From CBDDDW01 sp965226805 (GTDB lineage: Bacteria; Chloroflexota; Dehalococcoidia; Lucifugimonadales; JAGWBF01), in assembly GCA_965226805.1 (NCBI GenBank), contig CBDDDW010000016.1:1-64000 (forward strand): 64,000 nt of DNA, read 5' to 3'. The notes below the pieces were generated by a model, which was given only the letters and a program-made list of their open reading frames with translations, did no database searches and was not told the DNA's origin. Below are positions 19,364-27,531 of the stretch, one piece after another. Position 1 is the stretch's first letter; each line of letters opens with the position of its first letter. The position numbers and the translations under genes are program-made.

Positions 19364-20623
19364 ATGCCTGACTACGAAGCGGGGATAAACTTCGTGCTAA
19401 GCGGCGCCATCGGCCCCAGGGTAAGGTCGGTGCTGGAAGAGTACGCCCAAAAGAAGGGGATGCCCGTGCAGGAGTACACCAGGACTCGTACCGGGTTCAT
19501 GGCGGTGCTTCTGACTCTTAACAAGCTTTCAGGCATGCGGGTCTACGATGTGGTGGAGGATGAGGCCTTCGACGAGTCCGCCATCGAGGCCCGGCGCACA
19601 GGGCCCGACTTCGTCCTGGACGACCAGACCCACATCTTCTTTCGAAAGAGCGGGTACGACCGCGCCGACGACGAAGGGGTAAAGTTCCTCGGAACACTGG
19701 ACGCGATGAGAAAGCAAATCTTCTCTGGAAGCCAGGGCATCGTTGAGATGAACAAGGACTTTTGGCTAAAGGAGATCTTCGTAAACTCCGAAACCGACGT
19801 CACCTTCCTTAATACCCTGGCCTTCAAAGATCACTTCGGTGGAGAGGACCTTTTCGGCACCGAGGAGTGCCTGGAGGTGGCGAAAGAGGTCAACGAGTTG
19901 TGCCCCGGGCGGGTTGTGACCCTGGGGACAGTGGAGCCGAATCAACCGGACCACCTGGAGAAACTGGAGCGCTACTTCAAAGAGCTTAAGATAGATGGCC
20001 TCAAGCTCTACCCGTGGGACGCCACATCCAAGCACGGCTGGTGGGCGGATGACGAGAAGCTGGCGTATCCTCTCTGGGAGAAGTGTATTGAGCTGGGGAT
20101 CGACAAGATCCATATCCACAAGGGGATTCCCTTCTCTTTCGCCATGGCCAAGTACGTCCACCCCCAGGACCTAGACCAGCCCATCAAGGACTTCCGGAAT
20201 CTCACCTTCATAATCTATCACGCCGGTTTCCCTTATATAGATGAGCTGACCGCGATGAACGTACCCGGGCCACGTCAGGAAAACATGTATGTGGACATAG
20301 GCGCCACATTCGCTCTATTGGTGAGCACCCCCGTGGCCCTGGCCCACAACATGGGGAAGCTGCTCAGATGGGTGGGCGCCGACCGCATCTGCTTCGGTAC
20401 CGATGCCCCCATCTTTGCCTCGCCCCAGTGGCAGATCGAGGCTCTCCGGAAGCTGACCATTCCCGATGAGCTGATCGCAGGCTATGGGTACCCTGAGTTC
20501 ACCGATGCCGACAAGGAGCTGGTGTTCGGGAGGAATATGGCGGGCCTTTACGGGATAGATGTGGATGCTGTGAAGAAGCAGGTGAGGAACGACAAGCTCT
20601 CCCAGGCCCGGGCCGCCTTCTAG
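19364..20623 (+). CDS. Amidohydrolase-2 family (ACMSD-like) metal-dependent hydrolase
   Basis: A 419-residue TIM-barrel protein of the amidohydrolase-related family (PF04909). Typical elements are IDGLKLYPWDA, IHIHKGIPFS, FIIYHAGFPYIDE, a conserved aspartate strand RICFGTDAPIFASPQWQIEA, and VFGRNMAGLYGID at the C-terminus. Members decarboxylate or hydrolyse aromatic or carboxylate substrates with one zinc. The substrate here is unknown. The start is supported by CGGAGGAAAGG upstream of the ATG. It heads a plus-strand run with the FmdB-like and Rieske genes. Confidence 0.88.
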   Translation: MPDYEAGINFVLSGAIGPRVRSVLEEYAQKKGMPVQEYTRTRTGFMAVLLTLNKLSGMRVYDVVEDEAFDESAIEARRTGPDFVLDDQTHIFFRKSGYDRADDEGVKFLGTLDAMRKQIFSGSQGIVEMNKDFWLKEIFVNSETDVTFLNTLAFKDHFGGEDLFGTEECLEVAKEVNELCPGRVVTLGTVEPNQPDHLEKLERYFKELKIDGLKLYPWDATSKHGWWADDEKLAYPLWEKCIELGIDKIHIHKGIPFSFAMAKYVHPQDLDQPIKDFRNLTFIIYHAGFPYIDELTAMNVPGPRQENMYVDIGATFALLVSTPVALAHNMGKLLRWVGADRICFGTDAPIFASPQWQIEALRKLTIPDELIAGYGYPEFTDADKELVFGRNMAGLYGIDVDAVKKQVRNDKLSQARAAF

Positions 20624-20721
20624 GCCCTGGAACGTCCCCAGAGGTCGAAGAGGATCTCGACAGATATGTACCGGGTAGCGGGTAACCGCCAGCCCCCGGA
20701 CAGAATGAGGAGGTAGGTCCC

Positions 20722-21015
20722 ATGCCCAGGTATGACTACAAGTGCCGGGAGTGCAACCGGAGTTTCGAGGCGACCCACAGCATACATGCCGACCCCCTTG
20801 ATGTCTGCAGGCTGTGCGGCGGCGGACCCGTGGGGAGACTCATCTCCCCTCCTATGGTGAACACTATCAAGTCTGGCAGCCCCACAGGCGCCAAGTATGA
20901 AAAGATGGGCCACAAAGAGATCATACAAAAGGAGTGGGAGCCCTTGGCGGCGATGGAGGCCCAGGAGGGGATGAGAGAGAAGATGCAGATCATGTATAGC
21001 GGGGCGCTGGACTGA
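20722..21015 (+). CDS. FmdB-family zinc-ribbon protein
   Basis: A 97-residue protein with an N-terminal zinc ribbon of the FmdB/CxxC-SSSS family: YDYKCRECNRSFE and, 20 residues on, CRLCGGGPVGRLIS. The C-terminal half is a charged helical tail (KEIIQKEWEPLAAMEAQEG). The ribosome binding site is AATGAGGAGGTAGG. It lies between the amidohydrolase and the Rieske gene. The function of this family is mostly unproven; regulatory or metal-handling roles have been suggested. Confidence 0.85.
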   Translation: MPRYDYKCRECNRSFEATHSIHADPLDVCRLCGGGPVGRLISPPMVNTIKSGSPTGAKYEKMGHKEIIQKEWEPLAAMEAQEGMREKMQIMYSGALD

Positions 21016-21036
21016 ACATCACAGGGAGCTACCTCG

Positions 21037-21357
21037 ATGCCTGAGGAGTTCGTCAAGGTCGCCACGACCGACCAGCTTCCTCCAGGGAGGAAGATTCTGG
21101 TGGAGCTGAGCCGGTTCGAACGTATTCTGTTGGTGAATCTCGACGGCGCCTACTACGCCCTCGGAGAGATTTGCCCCCACTCTGGGGCGGCGCTGTCCGA
21201 GGGTATGCTCTATGGTGAAGAGGTTGAGTGCCCTCTCCATGGTAGCGCCTTTCGGGTGAGGACGGGCGAGGTGGTCAGTCCTCCGTGCCAGGAAGACCTG
21301 ATTGTCTATCAAGTGCGGGTGGAGGGCGAGGACATCCTCCTGGGGCCCGAGGTTTAA
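21037..21357 (+). CDS. Rieske [2Fe-2S] ferredoxin-like protein
   Basis: A 106-residue Rieske-fold electron carrier resembling the ferredoxin component of non-heme iron dioxygenases (NirD/BphF-like). Cluster ligands are in CPHSG and CPLHG. The last strands (TGEVVSPPCQEDLIVYQVRV) close the barrel. No oxygenase or reductase partner is present in the window, so its redox partner is unknown. It starts 21 bp after the zinc-ribbon gene and is probably co-transcribed. Confidence 0.9.
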   Translation: MPEEFVKVATTDQLPPGRKILVELSRFERILLVNLDGAYYALGEICPHSGAALSEGMLYGEEVECPLHGSAFRVRTGEVVSPPCQEDLIVYQVRVEGEDILLGPEV

Positions 21358-21400
21358 CGGCTCACAATAAGAATGGGTCGCCGCTGATGCATCTCCGCCA

Positions 21401-23110
21401 CTAAAAGGCGTCTTCCGCCGCGGCTATCTCGTCGAGGTCGCCCCTGGTGTACGAGCCCAGGCTCCTGTAGTCTAGCTCGGCGTAATTCTTGATCCACCGC
21501 ATGGCGATTTTCGTGGCCTTTCTGTAGGTCACCTCCGCCGGAGAAGGCCGGGCCGCACCGTCTCCGCTACTAGCACCCACATCCAATCGAGCCAGGATGT
21601 CCTCGCACTCCTCCTGTAGCAAGCCCTTTACCAGGGCAAAGTCGTGGGCTTGTCCCGTGTTGGTGTCTTTGGCCCGGTGCCGGATTCGCTGGGCAATCTG
21701 GGCGACGGAAATGCGGCCTGTCGCCAGGTCTTCCATCAGCGCTGGGTGAACTCCCGGCTTTCCCTCCAGGCTGTCAATCGCCTTGGCGCCCCTGCCATTC
21801 ATCCACCCCTCGATGTATTCGATGAGCATCCTGGCGTTCCTGCGCGTCCCTTCAACGGTGATGGGACCTTCAGGGACCTTGATTTCGACGGGATAGTTTT
21901 CGGGGACCCTCATGTCACCGCTGGGCTCCCAGCCGGACGCACGGAGCTCCTTGAACGGATTAGCGGCGGTCTTCATGTGGAAGATGTGTGCCACCCAGGC
22001 CCGGATAAAGCCCTGGTCCGCCTCCCATACCTTGTCAGCCCTTATTGCCGCGCCAGCCACCTTGTTGACCTCATCGTCCCTGCTGGGGAGCTGGGTCGCC
22101 ATTCCTCCGACGGCGACAGCGCCCCTCTTCAGGCAAATGGCTACAAGGCGCCTGAATATGTTTGCCAAGAACTCGGTGGTCTTGATGTCGACGCCAAAAC
22201 GGTCCGGCCAGACAGAGTCCGGGTCGGCCATCACGAACTCGAAGATGCTTGCCTTCAGGTCCCACCTGGCGGCGTTCAATCCGGCCGCGTAGGGCCCCAG
22301 GGCATGTAGCATCTCCTCCATTTGGTAAACGGCTGGCAGTGACTCGACCAGGGGGATGGCTCTGATGACCGCGCCGTCTGGATAACCCAGATGGTCGGAG
22401 CTGAAGTCGAAGAACTCCCGCCACAGTCCCGTTTCTTCGGCGGACTCCAGCTTTGGAAGATAGAAGAATACACCCTGCCCTCGCTCCACCTGGGCTCGAC
22501 CGGCGTAGAACAGGGTCAACGCGGTTCCCAGGACGCACGCCGGTATGGGGGCTCTGTCTACGGTGACGTCGGGTTCGTTCAGGTGTATCCCTCGTTCCCG
22601 GTGCATGAAGAAAGGAATTTCGCCCGGTTCGATCTTGTATTCCCTCTCCCGCTCGGGGTTGTAGAAGGTCAGGGTCCGCTCGACCGCCCTCAGCCGGTTA
22701 TGGGCGGCTGTTACCGTATCGATAAAGCGATGCCCCGCTGAGTCCTCGTCATCGTCGAGATCTCCCTCCGCTCTCGTTCCCTCCGGTCCTGGATTCAGGG
22801 CATTGATAAACATTCCAGTGACAGAGACGGGGCCGGAGATCTCTATCCCTGGCCTCTTCAACTCCTCGGGCACCGGCGGGACCTGCCAGTCCCCCGAGTT
22901 GATCTCGCCGGCAGGCAGGTTACCCGGCATAATCCCACGGTGGAGGGCGTTTTCGAGAACGCCGGCACGCTTAGCGCGTAGCTCATGTATTTTGGGTGTG
23001 AACCGGTCGTGCAACAAAAGGAGATATTCCACGAACCGAGGAGTAAAAAGCTCCTCGGCGCCTTCTACACGCGCATATGTTACCCGGTCGGTTGCCACCA
23101 TTCTGAACAC
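21401..23110 (-). CDS. Divergent malate synthase A-like protein
   Basis: A 569-residue protein with the malate synthase barrel signatures: GPVSVTGMFINALN, an RGIHL element equivalent to the family's RGWHL, YFYLPKLES-like FFYLPKLESAEET, LVESLPAVYQMEEM (metal Glu region), GLNAARWDLKASIFEFV (metal Asp region), RRGAVAVGGMATQLPSRD-like segment, and ADQGFIRAWVAH. Malate synthase condenses glyoxylate and acetyl-CoA. The FEDA segment that normally follows INALNSGA is replaced by an acidic insertion (GDLDDDEDSAG), so the activity may differ. Isocitrate lyase is not in the window. The gene converges on the Rieske gene. Confidence 0.7.
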   Translation of the reverse strand: MFRMVATDRVTYARVEGAEELFTPRFVEYLLLLHDRFTPKIHELRAKRAGVLENALHRGIMPGNLPAGEINSGDWQVPPVPEELKRPGIEISGPVSVTGMFINALNPGPEGTRAEGDLDDDEDSAGHRFIDTVTAAHNRLRAVERTLTFYNPEREREYKIEPGEIPFFMHRERGIHLNEPDVTVDRAPIPACVLGTALTLFYAGRAQVERGQGVFFYLPKLESAEETGLWREFFDFSSDHLGYPDGAVIRAIPLVESLPAVYQMEEMLHALGPYAAGLNAARWDLKASIFEFVMADPDSVWPDRFGVDIKTTEFLANIFRRLVAICLKRGAVAVGGMATQLPSRDDEVNKVAGAAIRADKVWEADQGFIRAWVAHIFHMKTAANPFKELRASGWEPSGDMRVPENYPVEIKVPEGPITVEGTRRNARMLIEYIEGWMNGRGAKAIDSLEGKPGVHPALMEDLATGRISVAQIAQRIRHRAKDTNTGQAHDFALVKGLLQEECEDILARLDVGASSGDGAARPSPAEVTYRKATKIAMRWIKNYAELDYRSLGSYTRGDLDEIAAAEDAF

Positions 23111-23221
23111 CTCCTGGCTGGTCCAATATTCTTATGGGACTCTAATGCCTCGTCGAGACGGCCTCATTCGCTCCAGTGAGATAGGATTGAGGTGAGGGAA
23201 TTCAAAGTGTGAGGCTTAGCG

Positions 23222-24037
23222 TCAAGCGCTCCCGGCCTCAGAGAACTCGGGCGACCTGAAAACCGCATTGGCGATGTTCATGGCTGCCCTCGCGGGAAGC
23301 ATCCCGACGTAGAATGCCAGGTGCATAAAAATCTCCATCACTTCCCCTTTGGTAAAACCGTTACGCAGCGCCCCTTCAATCATCCGCCGGATGAAAAGGT
23401 CGAACTGCCCCTGGACGACCTGGGCAGTTAGAGCGCAGACTATGCGGCTTTTCGTATCCAACCCAGGCCTGGTCCAGATAGCTCCCCATAGGTATTCGTT
23501 CATGAGCAGGTCTAGCTCGTGCTCCTCATCGGTCGGCTGCACTGAATAATAGCCGAAAACGTCGGGGTTTAGCGCTCGGTGCTTGGCCACTCCTCTGTCA
23601 TAGAGGCTGCCTGGCTCCTCTGAGGCGTCGAAAATCTGGGCAGGAATGTAACGAATCCCTCGTTCGTCAAAGACCTCTTTTGCGATTCCCAGGGCGTTGT
23701 GAGATGCGGGAATACCCGAGTACAGAGCGCATTGTATGAGCACCTCCACGACCTCATCAGGAGTCAGTCCCACATTGAGCGCATTGTTTAATTGGGTCCG
23801 TACCTGGGGCTGCGCCATCTGTGCCGCGGCCGCTGTCATCGTGGCGATCACGCGATATCTGATGTCTAATCCTGGCCTGCTCCAGACGGAGCCATAGAGA
23901 AACTCTGTGAATATGCGGTACATATCGGGCGACAGCTCGTAAGCGGTCGGGACGGCTCCCTTGAACAACTGCCCTTCCCCACCGAGGCGGGCGCGCATTT
24001 CTAAACCTTTCTGAAACCTTTCCTCCGAGGTGGTCAT
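23222..24037 (-). CDS. Two-domain carboxymuconolactone decarboxylase-family protein
   Basis: A 271-residue protein made of two tandem CMD (AhpD-like) domains. The first runs around LSPDMYRIFTEFLYGSVWSR and DEVVEVLIQCALYSGIP, the second around LDLLMNEYLWGAIWTRPGLD and KGEVMEIFMHLAFYVGM. Both share the pattern of a helix with WSRPGLD/WTRPGLD followed by the decarboxylase helix. The CxxC of peroxidase-active AhpD is absent, so a lactone decarboxylase or unknown role is more likely. The gene is transcribed divergently from the LLM oxidoreductase pair and lies downstream of no obvious aromatic pathway. Confidence 0.85.
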   Translation of the reverse strand: MTTSEERFQKGLEMRARLGGEGQLFKGAVPTAYELSPDMYRIFTEFLYGSVWSRPGLDIRYRVIATMTAAAAQMAQPQVRTQLNNALNVGLTPDEVVEVLIQCALYSGIPASHNALGIAKEVFDERGIRYIPAQIFDASEEPGSLYDRGVAKHRALNPDVFGYYSVQPTDEEHELDLLMNEYLWGAIWTRPGLDTKSRIVCALTAQVVQGQFDLFIRRMIEGALRNGFTKGEVMEIFMHLAFYVGMLPARAAMNIANAVFRSPEFSEAGSA

Positions 24038-24311
24038 CAGTTCCTCCTTGTCTGTGTCCCATTGACCCTATCCCTTCCGTTCCGTTCTACTCGGGGCCAA
24101 TGCGCCTGGGGTGTTCATTTTAAATCCCCACCACGTTCATTTCAACAAACGCGATCGACTGGGGCGTTGGGGCCCGCTCTTTGAGGCGAAGGTGCTGGTG
24201 CTTGGCCTTTCTTCTAATGGCCCAGGACTTGACTCCGGGCTCTCTGGGAAAGCATCATATCGGTGCTATCAAGGAATAATGTAAATTCTAGGAAAAACGG
24301 AGGCCGTGGAA

Positions 24312-25265
24312 ATGGGCCAGAAAAGGATCGGTATTGCGGTGTTCGGGCCCAACAGCGGCGCGGTCCTTGATGGGATAGAGAAGGCGGAGACGCTCGGTAT
24401 CCAGGCCGCCTGGCTGACGACGGGCGGAGCGGGTCCGGATGGGCTGACCCTCTTCGCCGCCGCCGCCATGCGCACGAGCAGAATAATGCTGGGCACAGCC
24501 ATAACCCCCACCTATCCTCGCCATCCCGTGGCGATGGCACAGCAGGTACAGGTACTTTGCCAGCTTGCCCCTGGCCGCTTCCGTCTCGGGGTCGGTCCCA
24601 GCCACCGCCCGACTATGCAGGAGTTATTCGGAGTAGACTTCCGCGATCCCCTGGGACACCTGAGCGAGTATCTTCGCATACTCAAAGACCTGCTCAACGG
24701 TGGAGCCGTGGACTTCCAAGGCAGCTATTACGGTGCCCACGCCACGATCGCATCGCCAGTGGATGTCCCGGTGATGGCCTCGGCCCTCCAGCCCAGGTCC
24801 TTTGACCTGTGTGGTGCCGAAGCGGACGGAGTTATCTCCTGGGTCTGTCCGAGGGCTTATCTCCGGGACGTGGCCGTCCCGGCTATGAAAGCGGGCGCGG
24901 AGAGGGCCGGGCGGCCTGTACCCCCTCTCATAGCCCACGCGCCGGTCTGCGTTCACGATAATCCCGAAGAGGTCCGAGCCGCCGTGCGAGAGCAGGTGTC
25001 CAACCCCCAGCTGCCCTTCTACCAGCGGATGTTCGCCGCCGCCGGTTATCCGGAGGCCTCCGACGGCAGTTGGAGCGATGCCATGATAGAAGCCACTGCC
25101 CTGTACGGCGACGAGGCAACGGTGGAGAAAAAGATCGAGGGGATGTTCGCCCTTGGGGCGACTGAGGTGATGGCTTCCCCCATACGCGCTGGAGGCAATA
25201 GGGAAGCTTCCCTTGATCGAACGTTGCGGCTGCTGGCTAAGGTCTCCAAATCGATGACGGCGTAG
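24312..25265 (+). CDS. LLM-class F420-dependent oxidoreductase, first of a tandem pair
   Basis: A 317-residue luciferase-like TIM-barrel protein, probably using reduced F420 (family TIGR03564-like). MGQKRIGIAVFG starts the barrel; PTYPRHPVAMAQQVQVLCQL and GRFRLGVGPSHRPTMQELFG are family motifs. ATG 24312 is chosen over GTG 24306 because CGGAGG ends 8 bp before the ATG but only 2 bp before the GTG. It is about two-thirds identical by eye to the next gene, with shared blocks such as VMASALQPRSFDLCGAEADG, so the pair arose by duplication. The substrate is unknown. Confidence 0.85.
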   Translation: MGQKRIGIAVFGPNSGAVLDGIEKAETLGIQAAWLTTGGAGPDGLTLFAAAAMRTSRIMLGTAITPTYPRHPVAMAQQVQVLCQLAPGRFRLGVGPSHRPTMQELFGVDFRDPLGHLSEYLRILKDLLNGGAVDFQGSYYGAHATIASPVDVPVMASALQPRSFDLCGAEADGVISWVCPRAYLRDVAVPAMKAGAERAGRPVPPLIAHAPVCVHDNPEEVRAAVREQVSNPQLPFYQRMFAAAGYPEASDGSWSDAMIEATALYGDEATVEKKIEGMFALGATEVMASPIRAGGNREASLDRTLRLLAKVSKSMTA

Positions 25266-25314
25266 TGAAAAGCGAGACTCTCCACATGACAGCGTCTCTC
25301 GTAAGGCGGGAAGT

Positions 25315-26274
25315 ATGAAGACGGGCCCGAAAAGAATCGGATTGGTCGTCGCCGGGACCGACAGCTCCGCCATTCTGGCCGGTATAGACAGGGCGGAGGA
25401 ATTGGGGATTCAGGCCGCCTGGCTGCCTACGGGCGGCGCTGGATTGGATGCCTTGACCCTCTTCGCGGCCGCCGCGGTGCGTACCGGGCGAATCGTACTA
25501 GGGACCTCCGTAGTTCCAACCTTCCCGCGCCATCCGGTCGCGATGGCCCAGCAGGTGCAAGTGCTGGCCCAGCTTGCGCCAGGTCGATTTCGCCTGGGTA
25601 TAGGTCCAGGCCACGCGCACATTATCGAAGGCATATTTGGTACACAGTTCCGAGAGCCTTTGGGACATCTTGGTGAGTACGTGCATGTCCTCAAGGGGTT
25701 GTTGCAAGAAGGGTCGGTAGACTTCGAAGGCCGTCACTACACTGCCCATGCCAGAATCCCTTCGCCTGTGGAGGTCCCAATCATGGCCTCCGCCCTCCAG
25801 CCGAAGTCCTTTGAACTCTGCGGAGCGGAGGCCGACGGGGCCATCAGCTGGGTATGTCCCTCTCCGTACCTGCGCCAAGTCGCATACCCGGCGATGGTAG
25901 CGGGAGCCCAGAGGGCCAAACGCCCGGTCCCACCCCTCATAGCCCATGCCCCGATGTGTGTCCACGATGACCCCGCTGAGGTACGGTCTGCCGTAAGGGA
26001 GCAGTTCGCCACCCCCAAATTACCCTTCGGACAGCGAATGTTCGCCGCCGCGGGCTTTCCAGAGGCGTCCAACGGTGAGTGGAGCGATGCAATGATAGAC
26101 GCCACCACGTTATATGGGGATGAGGCCAAGGTGGCGGAGAAGATCAAGGAGATATTCGCGCTGGGGGCGACCGAGGTGCTGGCTTCACCCGTACCTGCCG
26201 GAGGAGACAGGGCAGGCTCGCTGGAGCGCACCCTTCAGTTGCTCGCTCAGGTGGCCCGGTCCAGCGAGCAGTAA
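25315..26274 (+). CDS. LLM-class F420-dependent oxidoreductase, second of a tandem pair
   Basis: A 319-residue paralog of the preceding gene, 49 bp downstream. It shares GRFRLGIGPGHAHIIEGIFG, IMASALQPKSFELCGAEADG and LIAHAPMCVHDDPAEVRSAV. Differences cluster in the loop after GRFRLG (SHRPTMQELFG versus GHAHIIEGIFG), a region that shapes the substrate pocket, so the copies may have diverged in specificity. It is probably in one transcript with the first gene. Confidence 0.85.
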   Translation: MKTGPKRIGLVVAGTDSSAILAGIDRAEELGIQAAWLPTGGAGLDALTLFAAAAVRTGRIVLGTSVVPTFPRHPVAMAQQVQVLAQLAPGRFRLGIGPGHAHIIEGIFGTQFREPLGHLGEYVHVLKGLLQEGSVDFEGRHYTAHARIPSPVEVPIMASALQPKSFELCGAEADGAISWVCPSPYLRQVAYPAMVAGAQRAKRPVPPLIAHAPMCVHDDPAEVRSAVREQFATPKLPFGQRMFAAAGFPEASNGEWSDAMIDATTLYGDEAKVAEKIKEIFALGATEVLASPVPAGGDRAGSLERTLQLLAQVARSSEQ

Positions 26275-26309
26275 TTGGCCGTCGACTCTCGGCGTGGCTG
26301 TACACGAGG

Positions 26310-26339
26310 TTTACGAACTCCGATGACAAGGGATATAAT
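26310..26339 (+). promoter_or_regulatory. Promoter of the 2-oxoacid dehydrogenase operon
   Basis: TTTACG (26310-26315) and a perfect TATAAT (26334-26339) with an 18-bp spacer. Transcription would start near 26346, leaving a leader of about 120 nt before the E1alpha ATG. Confidence 0.6.
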
Positions 26340-26410
26340 ATGCTGTGACCGAATGCGACCAACGAGCGACTGCCATGGATAATCGCAGGGTAATCTCCTG
26401 CCTGAAGTGT

Positions 26411-26435
26411 AGCACCCCGAGTCCAATGGGGTGCT
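26411..26435 (+). promoter_or_regulatory. Leader hairpin before the E1alpha gene
   Basis: AGCACCCC (26411-26418) and GGGGTGCT (26428-26435) form a perfect 8-bp stem with a 9-nt loop, 31 bp upstream of the start codon. No T-tract follows, so it is unlikely to be a terminator. It may affect leader stability or translation. Confidence 0.4.
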
Positions 26436-26466
26436 ATCATCAAGATTCCCTATTGGAGGGCACGTA

Positions 26467-27507
26467 ATGGCGCGGACCAGGGGAGCGGCCCCGGCCCAGG
26501 AAAAAACCGGAACGAAACATGAAAGTCTTGGGCTGACGGACCAGGAGATCGTAGATTTCTACAAGAAGATGGTTGTGGCACGTACCCTGGACGATCGAGT
26601 TCTAGCAATGAATAGGCAGGGTAAAGTCCCCATCGTCGCCTCGAGTCAAGGTCACGAGGCAGCCGAAATGGGCAGCGTGCTGGCGGCGCAAAAGGATGGC
26701 GACTGCTTCCTATTCCCCTACTACCGTTGCCTGTCGCTGAAGATTCAGGCGGGACTTAGCTCCATGGAGGCCATGCTCTCCTACATGGGCAAGCAGGGGG
26801 ACCGATACAGCGGTGGCAGACAGTTCCCACTTCAGGGCGCCGACCTGGCGAACAAGGTGATCCAAATATCCAATGTGGTAGCGGCAGGCGTCACCCAGGC
26901 TGTGGGATATGCCCTGGGATGCCGTATGCTGGGCGAAAAGACGGTGGTGTTGACCTACTTCGGCGACGGTGGCTCAAGCGAGGGCGAGTGTCACGAGGCG
27001 ATGAATTTCGCTGGTGTCCACAAGCTGCCGGTCATATTCGTGTGCGAGAACAACCGGTACGCCATCTCCGTCCCGCTGAAGAAGCAGATGGCTATAGACG
27101 ACGTGGCGGATAGGGCCGCCGGCTACGGATTTCCTGGGATTGTGGTGGACGGCATGGACGTATTCCAGGTCATCGAAGCCACAACGGAGGCTATAACCCA
27201 TGCCAGGTCCAAGGGGCCGGTGCTGCTGGAGATGAAAGTCGAGAGGTTCCAGCCACACACCACCGACGACGACGACCGGCGCTACCGGCCCAAGGGAGAG
27301 GTTGAAGAGATACGTAAACGTGATCCCGCGATAGTCCTCCGGAACTACCTGACGGAAGTGGGCCTGCTAACAGAAGACCAGGTGGAGGAGATCCGCAAGG
27401 ACGCCCGGACCGAGATCAATCGGTCTACAGATATTGCAGAAGCGGCGCCATATCCCGACCCGTCGACAGTCTACGACCATGTCTATGCTCCTGAGAGTCC
27501 GCTCTGA
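26467..27507 (+). CDS. 2-oxoacid dehydrogenase E1 component, alpha subunit
   Basis: A 346-residue thiamine diphosphate-dependent subunit of a pyruvate or branched-chain 2-oxoacid dehydrogenase. The ThDP-binding motif starts at TYFGDGGSSEGECHEAMNFA and ends at CENNRYAIS, near residue 165. DRRYRPKGEVEEIRKRDP is the phosphorylation-loop region of the family. ATG 26467 follows GGAGG with a good gap; an upstream in-frame ATG (26431) lies inside the leader hairpin and is less likely. E1beta, E2 and lipB follow. Pyruvate is the most likely substrate because of the linked lipB, but branched-chain substrates cannot be excluded. Confidence 0.9.
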   Translation: MARTRGAAPAQEKTGTKHESLGLTDQEIVDFYKKMVVARTLDDRVLAMNRQGKVPIVASSQGHEAAEMGSVLAAQKDGDCFLFPYYRCLSLKIQAGLSSMEAMLSYMGKQGDRYSGGRQFPLQGADLANKVIQISNVVAAGVTQAVGYALGCRMLGEKTVVLTYFGDGGSSEGECHEAMNFAGVHKLPVIFVCENNRYAISVPLKKQMAIDDVADRAAGYGFPGIVVDGMDVFQVIEATTEAITHARSKGPVLLEMKVERFQPHTTDDDDRRYRPKGEVEEIRKRDPAIVLRNYLTEVGLLTEDQVEEIRKDARTEINRSTDIAEAAPYPDPSTVYDHVYAPESPL

Positions 27508-27531
27508 GGGCGAAGAGAAGGAGGCGTCTCC

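Noticed and set aside
19179..19388. 69-codon open frame in the amidohydrolase leader
   Set aside because: It has no ribosome binding site or recognisable composition and runs into the amidohydrolase start in another frame.
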